This document shows, in pieces, positions 5,577 through 13,499 of a DNA stretch of 18,280 nucleotides. The position numbers and the translations under genes are program-made. The notes beneath the pieces are model-generated. The model saw only the letters and a program-made list of their open reading frames with translations. It was not told the origin of the DNA and did not search any database. The DNA comes from JBAWAP01 sp049589355 (GTDB lineage: Bacteria; Chloroflexota; Anaerolineae; VGOG01). The DNA lies in assembly GCA_049589355.1 (NCBI GenBank), contig JBAWAP010000029.1:1-18280 (forward strand), given 5' to 3'. Positions within the stretch are counted from its first letter, which is position 1. Each line of letters opens with the position of its first letter.

Positions 5577-5614
5577 AAGACCTCGGAGGTCTCCGCAGAC
5601 CTCCGAGGTCTTTT
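5577..5614 (+). terminator. Intrinsic terminator with perfect 16-bp stem
   Basis: AAGACCTCGGAGGTCT and its exact complement enclose the loop CCGC, and the descending arm ends in CTTTT. It closes the transcript from the copy 2 riboswitch promoter. The core GACCTCGGAGGTC is itself a frequent repeat in this kind of genome. From 5617 to about 5855 I see no gene, only a short direct repeat GTGCATAATG (twice, around 5712-5730) and a small CAGAC/GTCTG hairpin. Confidence 0.8.
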
Positions 5615-5856
5615 CTCGTGTAGCGTGTGAGCGTTCCGCGTTGGGGACAGACATGTAGTCTGGAATGGCGATTTGCGTCCGTAAAAGTGGCCAAAAAGGT
5701 CATTGAGCCTGTGCATAATGGTGCATAATGAGTGTCCTTACCAGTTGCCGCTTTCACCCCCTACATCTTGTGTCAACAATGCCGTGAATACCCAGGATAT
5801 AGGAGTACGTCTGCCATCCGTTCTGCGAGCTGTATTGACCTTGTCCCGAATGCGTA

Positions 5857-5904
5857 ACGCTCCCGTAGCGTGCTATTGCTAGGCGGCTTCTTTTATGGTA
5901 TAAT
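5857..5904 (+). promoter_or_regulatory. Strong extended -10 promoter with upstream palindrome, nearly leaderless
   Basis: -35 TTGCTA (5876-5881), 17-base spacer, extended -10 TGG-TATAAT (-10 at 5899-5904). Just upstream is the palindrome ACGCT-CCCGT-AGCGT (5857-5871), a possible operator. Transcription should start around 5910-5912, only about 5 bases before ATG 5916, which has no Shine-Dalgarno. It would drive the envelope cluster that follows. Confidence 0.75.
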
Positions 5905-5915
5905 CAGCCGTAACT

Positions 5916-6194
5916 ATGAGGACCATCACGGAATTGAGCCCTGAGCGACGAGAACAATTGATCGGGGAATTGGCTGCGAAAATAGCCCACTGGGGTCTGA
6001 TCACCCCCGCTATTTTATTCCTGGAGGTCAATAGGCCCTTCAGCTTCATTGGCAGCCAGGCTCTGCTCCTCTTTCAGCCTCTGTTGAGCCCCCTGTTGGG
6101 GAACAAAGTGGTAGAATACGCTCAACTCTTCGAGGACCGTGCCAGCGTTGAGCGGCTGCTGCAACGCCTGGAAAAAGGGGTTGGCAATTCTTAG
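5916..6194 (+). CDS. Conserved hypothetical protein (92 aa)
   Basis: A 92-residue protein with no named family that I recognise. Residues 12-30 are amphipathic (RREQLIGELAAKIAHWGL). Residues 31-70 are hydrophobic with scattered polar residues (TPAILFLEVNRPFSF, GSQALLLFQPLLSPLLGN). A charged helix follows at the C-terminus (FEDRASVERLLQRLEKG). It could lie along or partly in the membrane. The start follows the -10 box by 11 bases with no ribosome-binding site, suggesting translation of a leaderless message. It is first in the cluster, and the DUF6754-like gene follows 18 bases after the stop. Confidence 0.75.
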   Translation: MRTITELSPERREQLIGELAAKIAHWGLITPAILFLEVNRPFSFIGSQALLLFQPLLSPLLGNKVVEYAQLFEDRASVERLLQRLEKGVGNS

Positions 6195-6212
6195 CTGCGG
6201 AGGACGTGCACG

Positions 6213-6992
6213 ATGAGAACGATACTATACGTCTTAAGAACCTCGAGCATGAGTCAAGTACAAGGGCTGGCCTTAGGGCTGTTTCTGCTGTTTTTCCTCT
6301 TGATGACAATCTGCATAGATCGAGCGAAGGCGCGACGATTGATAAGCTTGCGTTCCATTCCCGCCTTCACTGCTTTACGAGAGCTGATGGACAGGGCTGT
6401 CGAGAGCGGTCGGTCGCTCCACTTTTCCCTGGGAGTCAAGGGTATAGAGGGAAAAGACACAGCCACCACTCTGGCTGGCTTGACGATACTGGAGCACGTG
6501 GCCGACCGGGGAGCCGTCGGGGATGTCCCGCCGATGGTGACTGTCGCAGACCCCATCCTCTTACCTCTGGCACAGGACGCGCTGAGGCATGCTTACACAC
6601 GCCGCGGTCGCGCCGAAAGGTACGACCCCGGTCGAGTACGCCTGGTTGCCCCCGAGCCGACAGCCTATGCCACAGGCGTGATGGATATCTTTGAACACGA
6701 GGAGTTGGCGGGCAACGTTATGGTTGGGGCCTTCGGAGATGAATACCTGTTGATGGGGGAGACAGCGGCTAAGAAGGGCCTCAGCCAAATCGCCGGGGCA
6801 GCCGATCCCCAGACGTTGCCCTTCATCTTCACCACAGCCGATGAGAATCTGGTTGGCGAAGATATCTACGCCGCCGGTGCTTACCTCTACTCATTGCCGG
6901 AGCACATCGGGAGCCTCTTGGCCCAGGACTGGATGAGGGTCCTGATCGCTCTGATCATCCTGATCGGCAGTATCCTAGAGTCGCTGTATTGA
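6213..6992 (+). CDS. DUF6754-like membrane protein
   Basis: A 259-residue protein with an N-terminal membrane helix (about 15-33), a soluble middle domain and a C-terminal helix (about 240-258). The middle has motifs I associate with the DUF6754 family of Chloroflexota: SLRSIPAFTALRELMDRAVE, HFSLGVKGIEGKDTATTLAG, VTVADPILLPLAQDAL, NVMVGAFGDEYLLMGE and GAADPQTLPFIFTTADE. The family has no known biochemical function; its Gly-rich loops could bind a ligand, but this is a guess. GGAGG (6199-6203) lies 9 bases before ATG 6213. ATG 6249 is a possible shorter start. The family name comes from memory of the motif pattern, so it is less certain than the existence of the gene. Confidence 0.8.
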   Translation: MRTILYVLRTSSMSQVQGLALGLFLLFFLLMTICIDRAKARRLISLRSIPAFTALRELMDRAVESGRSLHFSLGVKGIEGKDTATTLAGLTILEHVADRGAVGDVPPMVTVADPILLPLAQDALRHAYTRRGRAERYDPGRVRLVAPEPTAYATGVMDIFEHEELAGNVMVGAFGDEYLLMGETAAKKGLSQIAGAADPQTLPFIFTTADENLVGEDIYAAGAYLYSLPEHIGSLLAQDWMRVLIALIILIGSILESLY

Positions 6993-7013
6993 TCCAGACA
7001 AGGAGTAATCCCC

Positions 7014-7631
7014 ATGAAACGAATCCTGCCTATGGCCATCGCTATTGCCGCTGGCCTGATAGTCCTCGCTGATTTCTTCATTTACAACCCCCAGCTCCGT
7101 GCCCTCCAACAGACCCTAGTTGACTGGGCGCTGATTCTCGCTGCTTTCGCCCTTATCCTCGGCCTCTTCAACGTTCTCACTGTTCACTTCAAGAGGATCA
7201 AGGACCGCCAGCAACGCTGGAGATACAGCCCTTTCTTGATTGTGGCCCTGTTGGTTGTCCTGGTCTTTGGCCTTCTCGACATAAGGGGGCCTGAGGGCAA
7301 CGTGGTGAGGGGGATCTTTTGGAACCTGATCTTTCCCGTCCAGGCGACCATCGCTTCCCTGCTGGCCTTCTATGTAGCTTCGGCCGCTTATCGAGCTTTT
7401 CGCGCCCGCAGCCTCGAGTCGGTTGTGGTCCTCGCGGTGGGCGTCATCGTGTTGCTGGGGCAGGTCCCCGTCGGAGTGTATCTGTGGGACAGGTTGCCCA
7501 TGATCAAGGCCTGGATCCTGGAGGTGCCTGCCACCGCTGGTGCCAGGGGGATTATCTTGGGGGTGGCTCTAGGGACTGTGGCCACCGGCTTGCGTGTCCT
7601 TCTGGGCATTGACCGCCCCTATAGCGAATAG
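7014..7631 (+). CDS. Six-helix integral membrane protein of unknown function
   Basis: A 205-residue membrane protein with about six hydrophobic segments (roughly 4-24, 38-60, 71-88, 100-124, 134-156 and 176-197). A basic loop between helices 2 and 3 (HFKRIKDRQQRWRY) is probably cytoplasmic. I recognise no catalytic motif. AGGAG (7001-7005) is 8 bases before ATG 7014, and the gap from the DUF6754-like gene is 21 bases, so both are on one transcript. Its neighbours suggest it is a membrane component of the same uncharacterised assembly. Confidence 0.8.
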   Translation: MKRILPMAIAIAAGLIVLADFFIYNPQLRALQQTLVDWALILAAFALILGLFNVLTVHFKRIKDRQQRWRYSPFLIVALLVVLVFGLLDIRGPEGNVVRGIFWNLIFPVQATIASLLAFYVASAAYRAFRARSLESVVVLAVGVIVLLGQVPVGVYLWDRLPMIKAWILEVPATAGARGIILGVALGTVATGLRVLLGIDRPYSE

Positions 7632-7637
7632 GTCACA

Positions 7638-7769
7638 GATACGTTCAGCCACCCTTGCGAAGGTTGCGAATAGATTTGGCAATAAGCCGATTTCTGATGG
7701 ACAAAGGGGCCTGTGGTCCGAAAGCTACTGCCAAACCTTCGCAAGGGTTACCACCACCTGAACGGATAC
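7638..7769. mobile_element. MITE-like inverted-repeat element
   Basis: Outer ends GATACGTTCAG (7638-7648) and CTGAACGGATAC (7758-7769) are near reverse complements. Inside them the 15-base ACCCTTGCGAAGGTT (7651-7665) and AACCTTCGCAAGGGT (7734-7748) are perfect complements. It fills most of the gap between the six-helix gene and the zinc-ribbon gene and has no coding capacity. It probably inserted into an existing operon. Confidence 0.8.
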
Positions 7770-7805
7770 AGAGTAAGCGAGTTTTGGTGATAGGAGTGCT
7801 TCGAG

Positions 7806-9239
7806 ATGATCTACTGTCCGAATTGCGGGACTGCCAACCGGGACGGAAGCAAATTCTGCAACGAGTGTGGCACCGGGTTAGCGCCTCAGGACTTGAGCGA
7901 GGCTTCGGCGGTGAGCTCAGCCGAACCGCTGAGTCGAGCCGTCAAGCCACCGGAGGAGGCCAAGGCTCCGCCAACTCCCGTCGAGCAGGTGGCCGAGGTT
8001 CCCTCCCAGCCTGAGGAAGTTATCGAAGAGGCGGGCGTGCCCCCGGCCGAGGCTAAGGCTGTGCCAACTCCCGTCGAGCAGGTGGCCGAGGGTCCCCCCC
8101 AGCCTGAGGAAGTCATCGAAGAGGCGGGCGTGCCCCCGGCTGAGGCTACGGAAACGATCCTTCGACGGGACTTCGGCGAGCCCCTCCGAGCCGCTCAGGA
8201 CACCGCAGGGCCTCTGGCTGGCATCCGAAGTATCCTGCCCATTGAGCCCATCCCTTCGACAGGCTCAGGGCAGCGCTTCCACAGGCCCCGCGCGGGCAAA
8301 GCTTTGGTGCCCTCCGTCGTGCCCACGGTCGGCGTTAAAGAGGCGGAGCTTTTCGAGGAAGCCATCGCTGCCGCCCCACTGCCTGTCGTCGAGCCAGCCG
8401 AGAAGCGGCGGGAGAGGATCCTGACCAAGGCCCTGCACTGGTTCATCTATATCCTCATTGCTCTGGCCGTGATCGTGCCCCTGATTTTGGGCACCCACTG
8501 GTTCGGCTCAAGTGGCAATCCTGCAAGTGTGGGAACGACCGAGTTCTACGAATTCATCGAGGCCCTACCATCGGACTCAGTGGTTCTGGTGGCCTATGAT
8601 TATGACCCGGCTACTGCAGCGGAGATGACCCTTCAGGCCGAGGCCATCGTCCATCACCTGATGGAGCGGGACTTGAGAATAGTGGCTGTTAGTCTGTTCC
8701 CTGCGGGGCCAGGCATCGCTCAAGAGATGCTGGACGAGGCCGCCTCTGAGCACGGCTATCAGTACGGGGAGGACTACATCAATCTGGGTTATCTCCCCGA
8801 CCAACCTGCCTCCCTGCGAGCCTTCGTTAGCAGGCCAGCCAGTGGTCGCGACTATCGCCAAGGCCGGGCTGTAGCTGGCTTCTCCATCGCCCAGGACGTT
8901 CATCACATCCAGGACATCGTCCTCATCATCGAGCTGGCTGGCGGCCAGGACACCTTGCGGTGGTGGGTGGAGCAGGTGGGCAGCCCCTACAGCGTCCAGA
9001 TGGTAGCGGGCGTAACCGCCAGTCTGGAGCCAAACGCGCGGCCCTATCACCATTCGGGTCAGTTATCAGGGCTTATCAGTGGCCTGCCCGGCGCTGCCGA
9101 GTACGAGAGGCTAAGCGACCGCCCTGGGGGGGCAATGGATAGCCTGGACTCTCAATCTCTGGCTCACCTGGCCATCGTGGGCCTCATTGTCTTGGGCAAC
9201 CTGGGCTACATGATCACGCGATGGCGGAAAAGGCTCTAG
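7806..9239 (+). CDS. Zinc-ribbon protein with Pro/Glu linker and two membrane helices
   Basis: A 477-residue protein. The N-terminal zinc ribbon is C4-x2-C7 and C18-x2-C21. A Pro/Glu/Ala/Val-rich linker (about 30-120) contains two near-identical 31-residue units. A membrane helix lies at about 209-235, an extracytoplasmic domain at about 240-448 and a last helix with basic tail (RWRKRL) at the C-terminus. The outer domain (SVVLVAYDYDPATAAEM, YGEDYINLGYLPDQPASLRA, GQLSGLISGLPGAAEYE) resembles unnamed Chloroflexota proteins; I know of no function. AGGAG (7792-7796) is 9 bases before ATG. PSTGSGQ, around residues 150-156, is the translation of an inserted CCTTCGACAGGCTCAGG repeat. Its neighbours suggest it bridges cytoplasm and outside in the same assembly. 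Confidence 0.85.
   Translation: MIYCPNCGTANRDGSKFCNECGTGLAPQDLSEASAVSSAEPLSRAVKPPEEAKAPPTPVEQVAEVPSQPEEVIEEAGVPPAEAKAVPTPVEQVAEGPPQPEEVIEEAGVPPAEATETILRRDFGEPLRAAQDTAGPLAGIRSILPIEPIPSTGSGQRFHRPRAGKALVPSVVPTVGVKEAELFEEAIAAAPLPVVEPAEKRRERILTKALHWFIYILIALAVIVPLILGTHWFGSSGNPASVGTTEFYEFIEALPSDSVVLVAYDYDPATAAEMTLQAEAIVHHLMERDLRIVAVSLFPAGPGIAQEMLDEAASEHGYQYGEDYINLGYLPDQPASLRAFVSRPASGRDYRQGRAVAGFSIAQDVHHIQDIVLIIELAGGQDTLRWWVEQVGSPYSVQMVAGVTASLEPNARPYHHSGQLSGLISGLPGAAEYERLSDRPGGAMDSLDSQSLAHLAIVGLIVLGNLGYMITRWRKRL
7965..8150 (+). repeat. 93-bp in-frame tandem duplication in the zinc-ribbon gene
   Basis: Units 7965-8057 and 8058-8150 each encode 31 residues (PTPVEQVAE, then QPEEVIEEAGVPPAEA) and differ at only a few bases. 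The near-identity at DNA level indicates a recent duplication, which lengthens the linker. Confidence 0.9.
8252..8272. repeat. CCTTCGAC-type repeat inside the zinc-ribbon gene
   Basis: CCCTTCGACAGGCTCAGGGC is read in frame as PSTGSGQ. The same repeat family appears at 13599-13628 and about 16350-16366, and in other forms at about 3687-3706 and 4790-4806. Confidence 0.7.
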
Positions 9240-9272
9240 CCGTTCAAGCTTTGTTAATGGGAAGCGAGGGAG

Positions 9273-12245
9273 ATGCAAGAGAAGCGGTTGAGGGCGATCA
9301 TTCTGATCGCCGTTGTGATGATACCGACGGGCCTGCTGGTACCCCACGAAGCCGCAGGGAACGACTACTACGTCTCCCCCGACGGGGACGATGCCAACCC
9401 GGGTAGCTTCGACCAGCCCTGGCACACCATCCAGCACGCGGTGGAAAACGTCGGGCCAGGCGACATCATCTGGGTGCGCGGCGGCACCTACAACGAGGGG
9501 GTGGACATTGAAACCAGCGGCCTGCCAGGACTACCCATCACCGTGATTGGCTACCCAGATGAGGTGGCGATCCTGGACGGCAACGGGCTGGAGCGGCGCG
9601 ATGGCATCGTCATAGGCAAGGCCGATACTTCGGCTGAGCTCAGTACAAGCTACTGGACCTTCCAGAACTTGGTGATCCGGGATTACATCCAGGAGGGAGA
9701 GCGGGGCTTCGGCTTCGTCTCCTGGGACGGCAGCCAGGGCATCACCCTGCGGAATCTGGAGTTCTCCCTGGTGGGCACCCCCATCAAGTTCCACCTGGGT
9801 GGTGAGGAGGTGCTAATCGAGGACGTCTACGGCCACGACTATGACTACGCGGGCTTCGACTGCGGGCCGGATGGGCCCTGCTGGTATTTCACCCTGCGCC
9901 GGGTGACCATGATAGGCCCCGGCGAGGGCAACGATACATCTGCGGACGGCTTCGCCGTGGAGAGTGGGTTTGGCATCCTGGTGGAGGATTGTATAGCCGA
10001 GGGCCATGCCGGCGACGGTTTCGACTTCAAGTCGGATCACACCACCCTGCGGCGGGTCATCTCTCGCCACAATGCTGGCAACAACATCAAGCTCTGGGGC
10101 TCGAGAAGCAGCCTGATCAACAGCCTGTCCTACGACAGCGGGCTGACCAACCTGGTGCTGGCCGAGGGCGGCAGCTACACCGTCATCAACAACACCATCG
10201 CCAACCGCACGAGCGACGGCTACCTGGCCACGCTGGGTGGCTACGAGACCTCTACCCCCACCAGCATCAGCCTCCACAACAACATTTTCTACAACGACAA
10301 TCCGGAGATGGGCGGCACTACGATTTATTGTCCCGAGGGCGCGATCCTGACCGCCGATCACAACCTCTACTACAACCCCTATCGCGAGGACGACGTTATC
10401 TGCGCTGACTTCCTGGACCGTTGTTTCAGCGGCGACGAGATCAACGACGGGACCTGGTACGCTGCCTCGGGCAGCGGGGAGCACAGCCTCTATGTAGATC
10501 CCTTATTTGTTGATGCGGCTAACCGCGATTATCACCTGACTGCTTACAGCCCGGCCATTGATGCTGGTACAGCGGAGGGAGCGCCTACGGTTGACCTAGA
10601 TGGCATCTCCCGGCCACAAGGCGAAGGCTGCGACATTGGACCCTATGAGTACCCCCTGACCTACATTGTCAATACCACCGACGATGCAAACGACGTCATC
10701 TGCGATAGCACACACTGCTCCCTGCGGGAGGCCATGATTGCCGCCAACTTCTGCCCCCGCCCCAACACCGTCGCTTTCGACATCCCTGGCTGCGAGGGTG
10801 TCTGTACCATTCGGCCTGACAGTCCCTTGCCCATCCTGACAGACGACAGTACAACCATTGACGGCACCACTCAGGCAGTCAATCGAGGCGACTCTAATCC
10901 CGATGGACCTGAGATCGAGATTGAGGGGACGAATGCCGGTGCTGCGGCCGGCCTCCGTATCGAATCAGCTAACAACATTATCAAAGGCCTGGTGATAAAC
11001 CGCTTCGTCCTGCAAGGGATACGCATATCTGGAAGCGGAGCCTTTGGCAATATCATTTCTGGCAACTACATCGGTACCGATGCTACGGGTGCCTCAGAAC
11101 TGGGAAACGGGAGGGAGGGTATCCAGATCGCGGACGCTGCCCACGATAACACTATTGGCGGTACGTCGCCCGAGGAGAGGAACGTAATCTCAGGGAATGA
11201 CCTTAACGGCGTTGAGATCAGTGCGGTGTACAACACCCTCGTCATCGGCAACTACATTGGCACCGACGCCAGTGGCGTGGTGGCTCTAGCAAACGGCCGG
11301 TCTGGCGTTTTAATCGGCTTGGGCGCTCACGATAACGTCATCGGCGGGGCAGCGAGTGGAGAGGGGAACGTCATTTCAGGCAATGACTCCGTGGGAGTTT
11401 ACATGTATGCCAGCGGCACCGTAAGCAACACCATCTCCGGCAACTACATTGGCACCGCTGCCACAGGCACTACAGCTCTGGGGAATCAGTCTGATGGCAT
11501 CTATATTGGCGAGCCCACCGGAGGCGCCCAGAACAACACCATCGGGCCTGGCAACGTCATTGCCCACAATGGCGGGAATGGCATTCGGGTGGATGGGCCG
11601 GACACTACAGGCAACAAAATCACCCAAAACTTCATCACAGACAACGCCAACTTGGGAATTGACAACTACAACGGCGGCAACGCTGAGCTGGCACCGCCCA
11701 CCATCACCAGCATAACTGATAATTCCATCTCTGGCATTGCTTGTCTTAACTGCACAGTGGAGATCTTCTCCGACCCAGAGGGCGAAGGCAAGATCTACGA
11801 AGGCGCAACCACTGCTGATGGCGATGGCAACTTCACTTGGACCGGGAGTGTGGCCGGACCTTACGTCACGGCAACGGAAACCGACGGGGCTGGCAACACC
11901 TCGGAGTTCTCGCTGCCCATCTTGCCAGCCGCCACGTCTACACCGACACGTACTGCCACACCAACCTCAACTTTAACTGCTACCGCTACCCCGACACCTA
12001 CGCCTACTGCTACGCCCAATGAACCTACTCCTACTGCCACGCCCACTGAACTTGCGCCCACACATACGCCAACTGCCACACCGACGGCAACAGAACATGC
12101 AAAGTATTTCGTCTACCTGCCGCTTGTCTATAAACGCTACCAGGGAGGTGACCGGCACTTGTCAAGTCATCCTGAAATTAGTTGCTTCAAGGGCATCACA
12201 GGCAAAGATGTCACCGGAGTTCGGATGGAAGTGCCGGTCACCTGA
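9273..12245 (+). CDS. Exported parallel beta-helix surface protein with CSLREA domain
   Basis: A 990-residue secreted protein. A signal peptide (MQEKRLR, hydrophobic core, cleavage near HEAAG) spans about 1-29. A pectate-lyase-like right-handed beta-helix follows, starting YYVSPDGDDANPGS. A CSLREA domain lies at about 463-500 (VNTTDDANDVICDSTHCSLR). After it are NosD-like coils repeating GNYIGTDATG, NTIGG and NVISGN, at about 595, 655 and 722. A Thr/Pro-rich spacer (about 886-944) precedes YLPLVYK (948-954), the usual end of many Chloroflexota surface proteins. No catalytic residues are evident, and carbohydrate binding or a structural role are both possible. ATG 9273 has only a close GAGGGAG, but the signal peptide fits. 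The last 34 residues are encoded by an inserted inverted-repeat element. It lies 33 bases after the zinc-ribbon gene. Confidence 0.9.
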   Translation: MQEKRLRAIILIAVVMIPTGLLVPHEAAGNDYYVSPDGDDANPGSFDQPWHTIQHAVENVGPGDIIWVRGGTYNEGVDIETSGLPGLPITVIGYPDEVAILDGNGLERRDGIVIGKADTSAELSTSYWTFQNLVIRDYIQEGERGFGFVSWDGSQGITLRNLEFSLVGTPIKFHLGGEEVLIEDVYGHDYDYAGFDCGPDGPCWYFTLRRVTMIGPGEGNDTSADGFAVESGFGILVEDCIAEGHAGDGFDFKSDHTTLRRVISRHNAGNNIKLWGSRSSLINSLSYDSGLTNLVLAEGGSYTVINNTIANRTSDGYLATLGGYETSTPTSISLHNNIFYNDNPEMGGTTIYCPEGAILTADHNLYYNPYREDDVICADFLDRCFSGDEINDGTWYAASGSGEHSLYVDPLFVDAANRDYHLTAYSPAIDAGTAEGAPTVDLDGISRPQGEGCDIGPYEYPLTYIVNTTDDANDVICDSTHCSLREAMIAANFCPRPNTVAFDIPGCEGVCTIRPDSPLPILTDDSTTIDGTTQAVNRGDSNPDGPEIEIEGTNAGAAAGLRIESANNIIKGLVINRFVLQGIRISGSGAFGNIISGNYIGTDATGASELGNGREGIQIADAAHDNTIGGTSPEERNVISGNDLNGVEISAVYNTLVIGNYIGTDASGVVALANGRSGVLIGLGAHDNVIGGAASGEGNVISGNDSVGVYMYASGTVSNTISGNYIGTAATGTTALGNQSDGIYIGEPTGGAQNNTIGPGNVIAHNGGNGIRVDGPDTTGNKITQNFITDNANLGIDNYNGGNAELAPPTITSITDNSISGIACLNCTVEIFSDPEGEGKIYEGATTADGDGNFTWTGSVAGPYVTATETDGAGNTSEFSLPILPAATSTPTRTATPTSTLTATATPTPTPTATPNEPTPTATPTELAPTHTPTATPTATEHAKYFVYLPLVYKRYQGGDRHLSSHPEISCFKGITGKDVTGVRMEVPVT
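12146..12243. mobile_element. 98-bp inverted-repeat element forming the end of the beta-helix gene
   Basis: Perfect 15-base ends AGGTGACCGGCACTT (12146-12160) and AAGTGCCGGTCACCT (12229-12243). It begins ten codons after the start of the YLPLVYK motif and is read through to a TGA that overlaps its right end (12243-12245). No transposase. Confidence 0.85.
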
Positions 12246-12277
12246 ATGATTCTTGCTCGCTTGGGGAGGGGGAAACG

Positions 12278-12946
12278 ATGGAAACCATACGAGAGCTGAT
12301 AACCAATGGAGCTTTGGGGACCTGGTTGGCGGCCCTGCTGACCATCATCGTCTACAGTTACCTTCTGGGCGATAACCCCTTGTATCGCCTGGCTGAGCAT
12401 CTTTTCGTCGGCTCGGCGGTGGGCTATGCTGCTGTCGTGGCCTGGCACAGTGTCTTGATGCCTCGGCTGATTATTCCCCTCGCTCAAGACCCCTATAGGA
12501 ATTGGCCGCTTTTCATCCCCTTGGCCCTGGGCTTTCTCTTGCTGACTAAGGCGAAAGCCTCCTGGGCTTGGCTGGGCAACTCGGCGGTAGCTTTCATTTT
12601 GGGTGTGGGCGTGGCGGTAGCTATCGGCGGGGCTCTATTCGGCTCCCTTCTTCCCCAGCTCAAGGCCACCATCGTTTCTCTTAACCCTGCTCACTATCCC
12701 CAACGCGGGTGGGCAGGAGTTAGGGATGCCCTGATCATCATCGTTGGTACCATCAGCACCCTGCTCTATTTCTACTTCACCACTGGCGGGGAAGGCAAGC
12801 TGGCCAGAGTACGGGCTGGCATCGGTCGCTTCTTTATCCTGGTTACCTTTGGCGCTATCTTCGCCAACACCGTCATGTCCCGCATCTCGTTGCTCATCGG
12901 CCGGGTGCGGTTCTTGATGGAGGTGGCTAGGTCGTTGGGTGGCTAG
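12278..12946 (+). CDS. Six-helix integral membrane protein of unknown function
   Basis: A 222-residue membrane protein with about six hydrophobic segments (roughly 12-30, 42-61, 75-90, 98-123, 147-167 and 181-201). ATG 12278 is chosen because a strong GGGGAGGGGG lies just upstream and because earlier in-frame codons fall in the repeat at 12146-12243. The N-terminal motif YLLGDNPLYRLAEHLFVG is distinctive, but I cannot name the family. It starts the transcription unit with the GNAT and MutL-like genes and may be the counterpart of the six-helix protein at 7014. Confidence 0.8.
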   Translation: METIRELITNGALGTWLAALLTIIVYSYLLGDNPLYRLAEHLFVGSAVGYAAVVAWHSVLMPRLIIPLAQDPYRNWPLFIPLALGFLLLTKAKASWAWLGNSAVAFILGVGVAVAIGGALFGSLLPQLKATIVSLNPAHYPQRGWAGVRDALIIIVGTISTLLYFYFTTGGEGKLARVRAGIGRFFILVTFGAIFANTVMSRISLLIGRVRFLMEVARSLGG

Positions 12947-12989
12947 GATTGCTGACCAGCCATTGAAGTTTACCCTGGGAGGGACACTG

Positions 12990-13490
12990 GTGATCAGAAA
13001 ATGCGGGCCGGAAGATCTCGAGCAGATGTATGTTATCATTAACGACGCCGCGAGGGCCTACAAAGGTGTTATTCCTCCCGACCGCTATCACGAACCCTAC
13101 ATGCCCATGGATGAATTGTGGGAGGAAATGCAGCACATAACCTTTTTCGGCTGGGAGGAGAATCGGAGGTTGGTTGGGGTGATGGGTTTCCAGCTTCTCG
13201 AGGACGTCACCCTCATCCGCCATGCCTATGTGCTACCTGACTACCAAGGGCAGGGTCTCGGAAGCAAGCTCCTGGAGCATCTGAAGACATTGACCACCAC
13301 CCGGCGTCTATTGGTGGGGACGTGGTCTGATGCAAGGTGGGCCATCGAGTTCTACGAGAAGCACGGATTCCGCCTCGCAGCCGACAAGGACGAGCTTCTC
13401 AGAGCCTACTGGGATATTCCTGAGCGCCAGATAGAGACCTCCGTCGTTCTGGGCATAACCTTGGGAGGAGATTCCGAGCCAACCGGTTGA
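12990..13490 (+). CDS. GNAT-family N-acetyltransferase
   Basis: A 166-residue GNAT protein that would transfer an acetyl group from acetyl-CoA to an unknown amine. Acetyl-CoA binding is seen in VTLIRHAYVLPDYQGQGLGS, the QGQGLG loop of motif A, followed by LLEHL. The late motif is AIEFYEKHGFRL. GTG 12990 is chosen because GGGAGGG ends 6 bases upstream and the protein then begins MIRKCGPEDLEQM like its relatives. GTG 12939 would overlap the upstream gene and add 17 unlikely residues. The MutL-like gene follows 9 bases after the stop. This may be a passenger in the envelope cluster. Confidence 0.92.
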   Translation: MIRKCGPEDLEQMYVIINDAARAYKGVIPPDRYHEPYMPMDELWEEMQHITFFGWEENRRLVGVMGFQLLEDVTLIRHAYVLPDYQGQGLGSKLLEHLKTLTTTRRLLVGTWSDARWAIEFYEKHGFRLAADKDELLRAYWDIPERQIETSVVLGITLGGDSEPTG

Positions 13491-13499
13491 GAGGTGCCT

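Noticed and set aside
5482..5757. 91-codon - strand frame
   Set aside because: It spans the perfect hairpin terminator and has no ribosome-binding site or family resemblance.
5617..5855. tRNA or other RNA gene in the gap before the envelope cluster
   Set aside because: No cloverleaf, T-loop consensus or other known RNA pattern was found by eye, only short direct repeats.
9813..10484. 223-codon - strand frame opposite the beta-helix gene
   Set aside because: Antisense shadow with a low-complexity Val/Ala-rich product, caused by high-GC coding sequence on the other strand.
12182..12277. Longer N-terminus for the six-helix protein
   Set aside because: These codons fall in the inverted-repeat element that ends the beta-helix gene, while a strong ribosome-binding site precedes ATG 12278.
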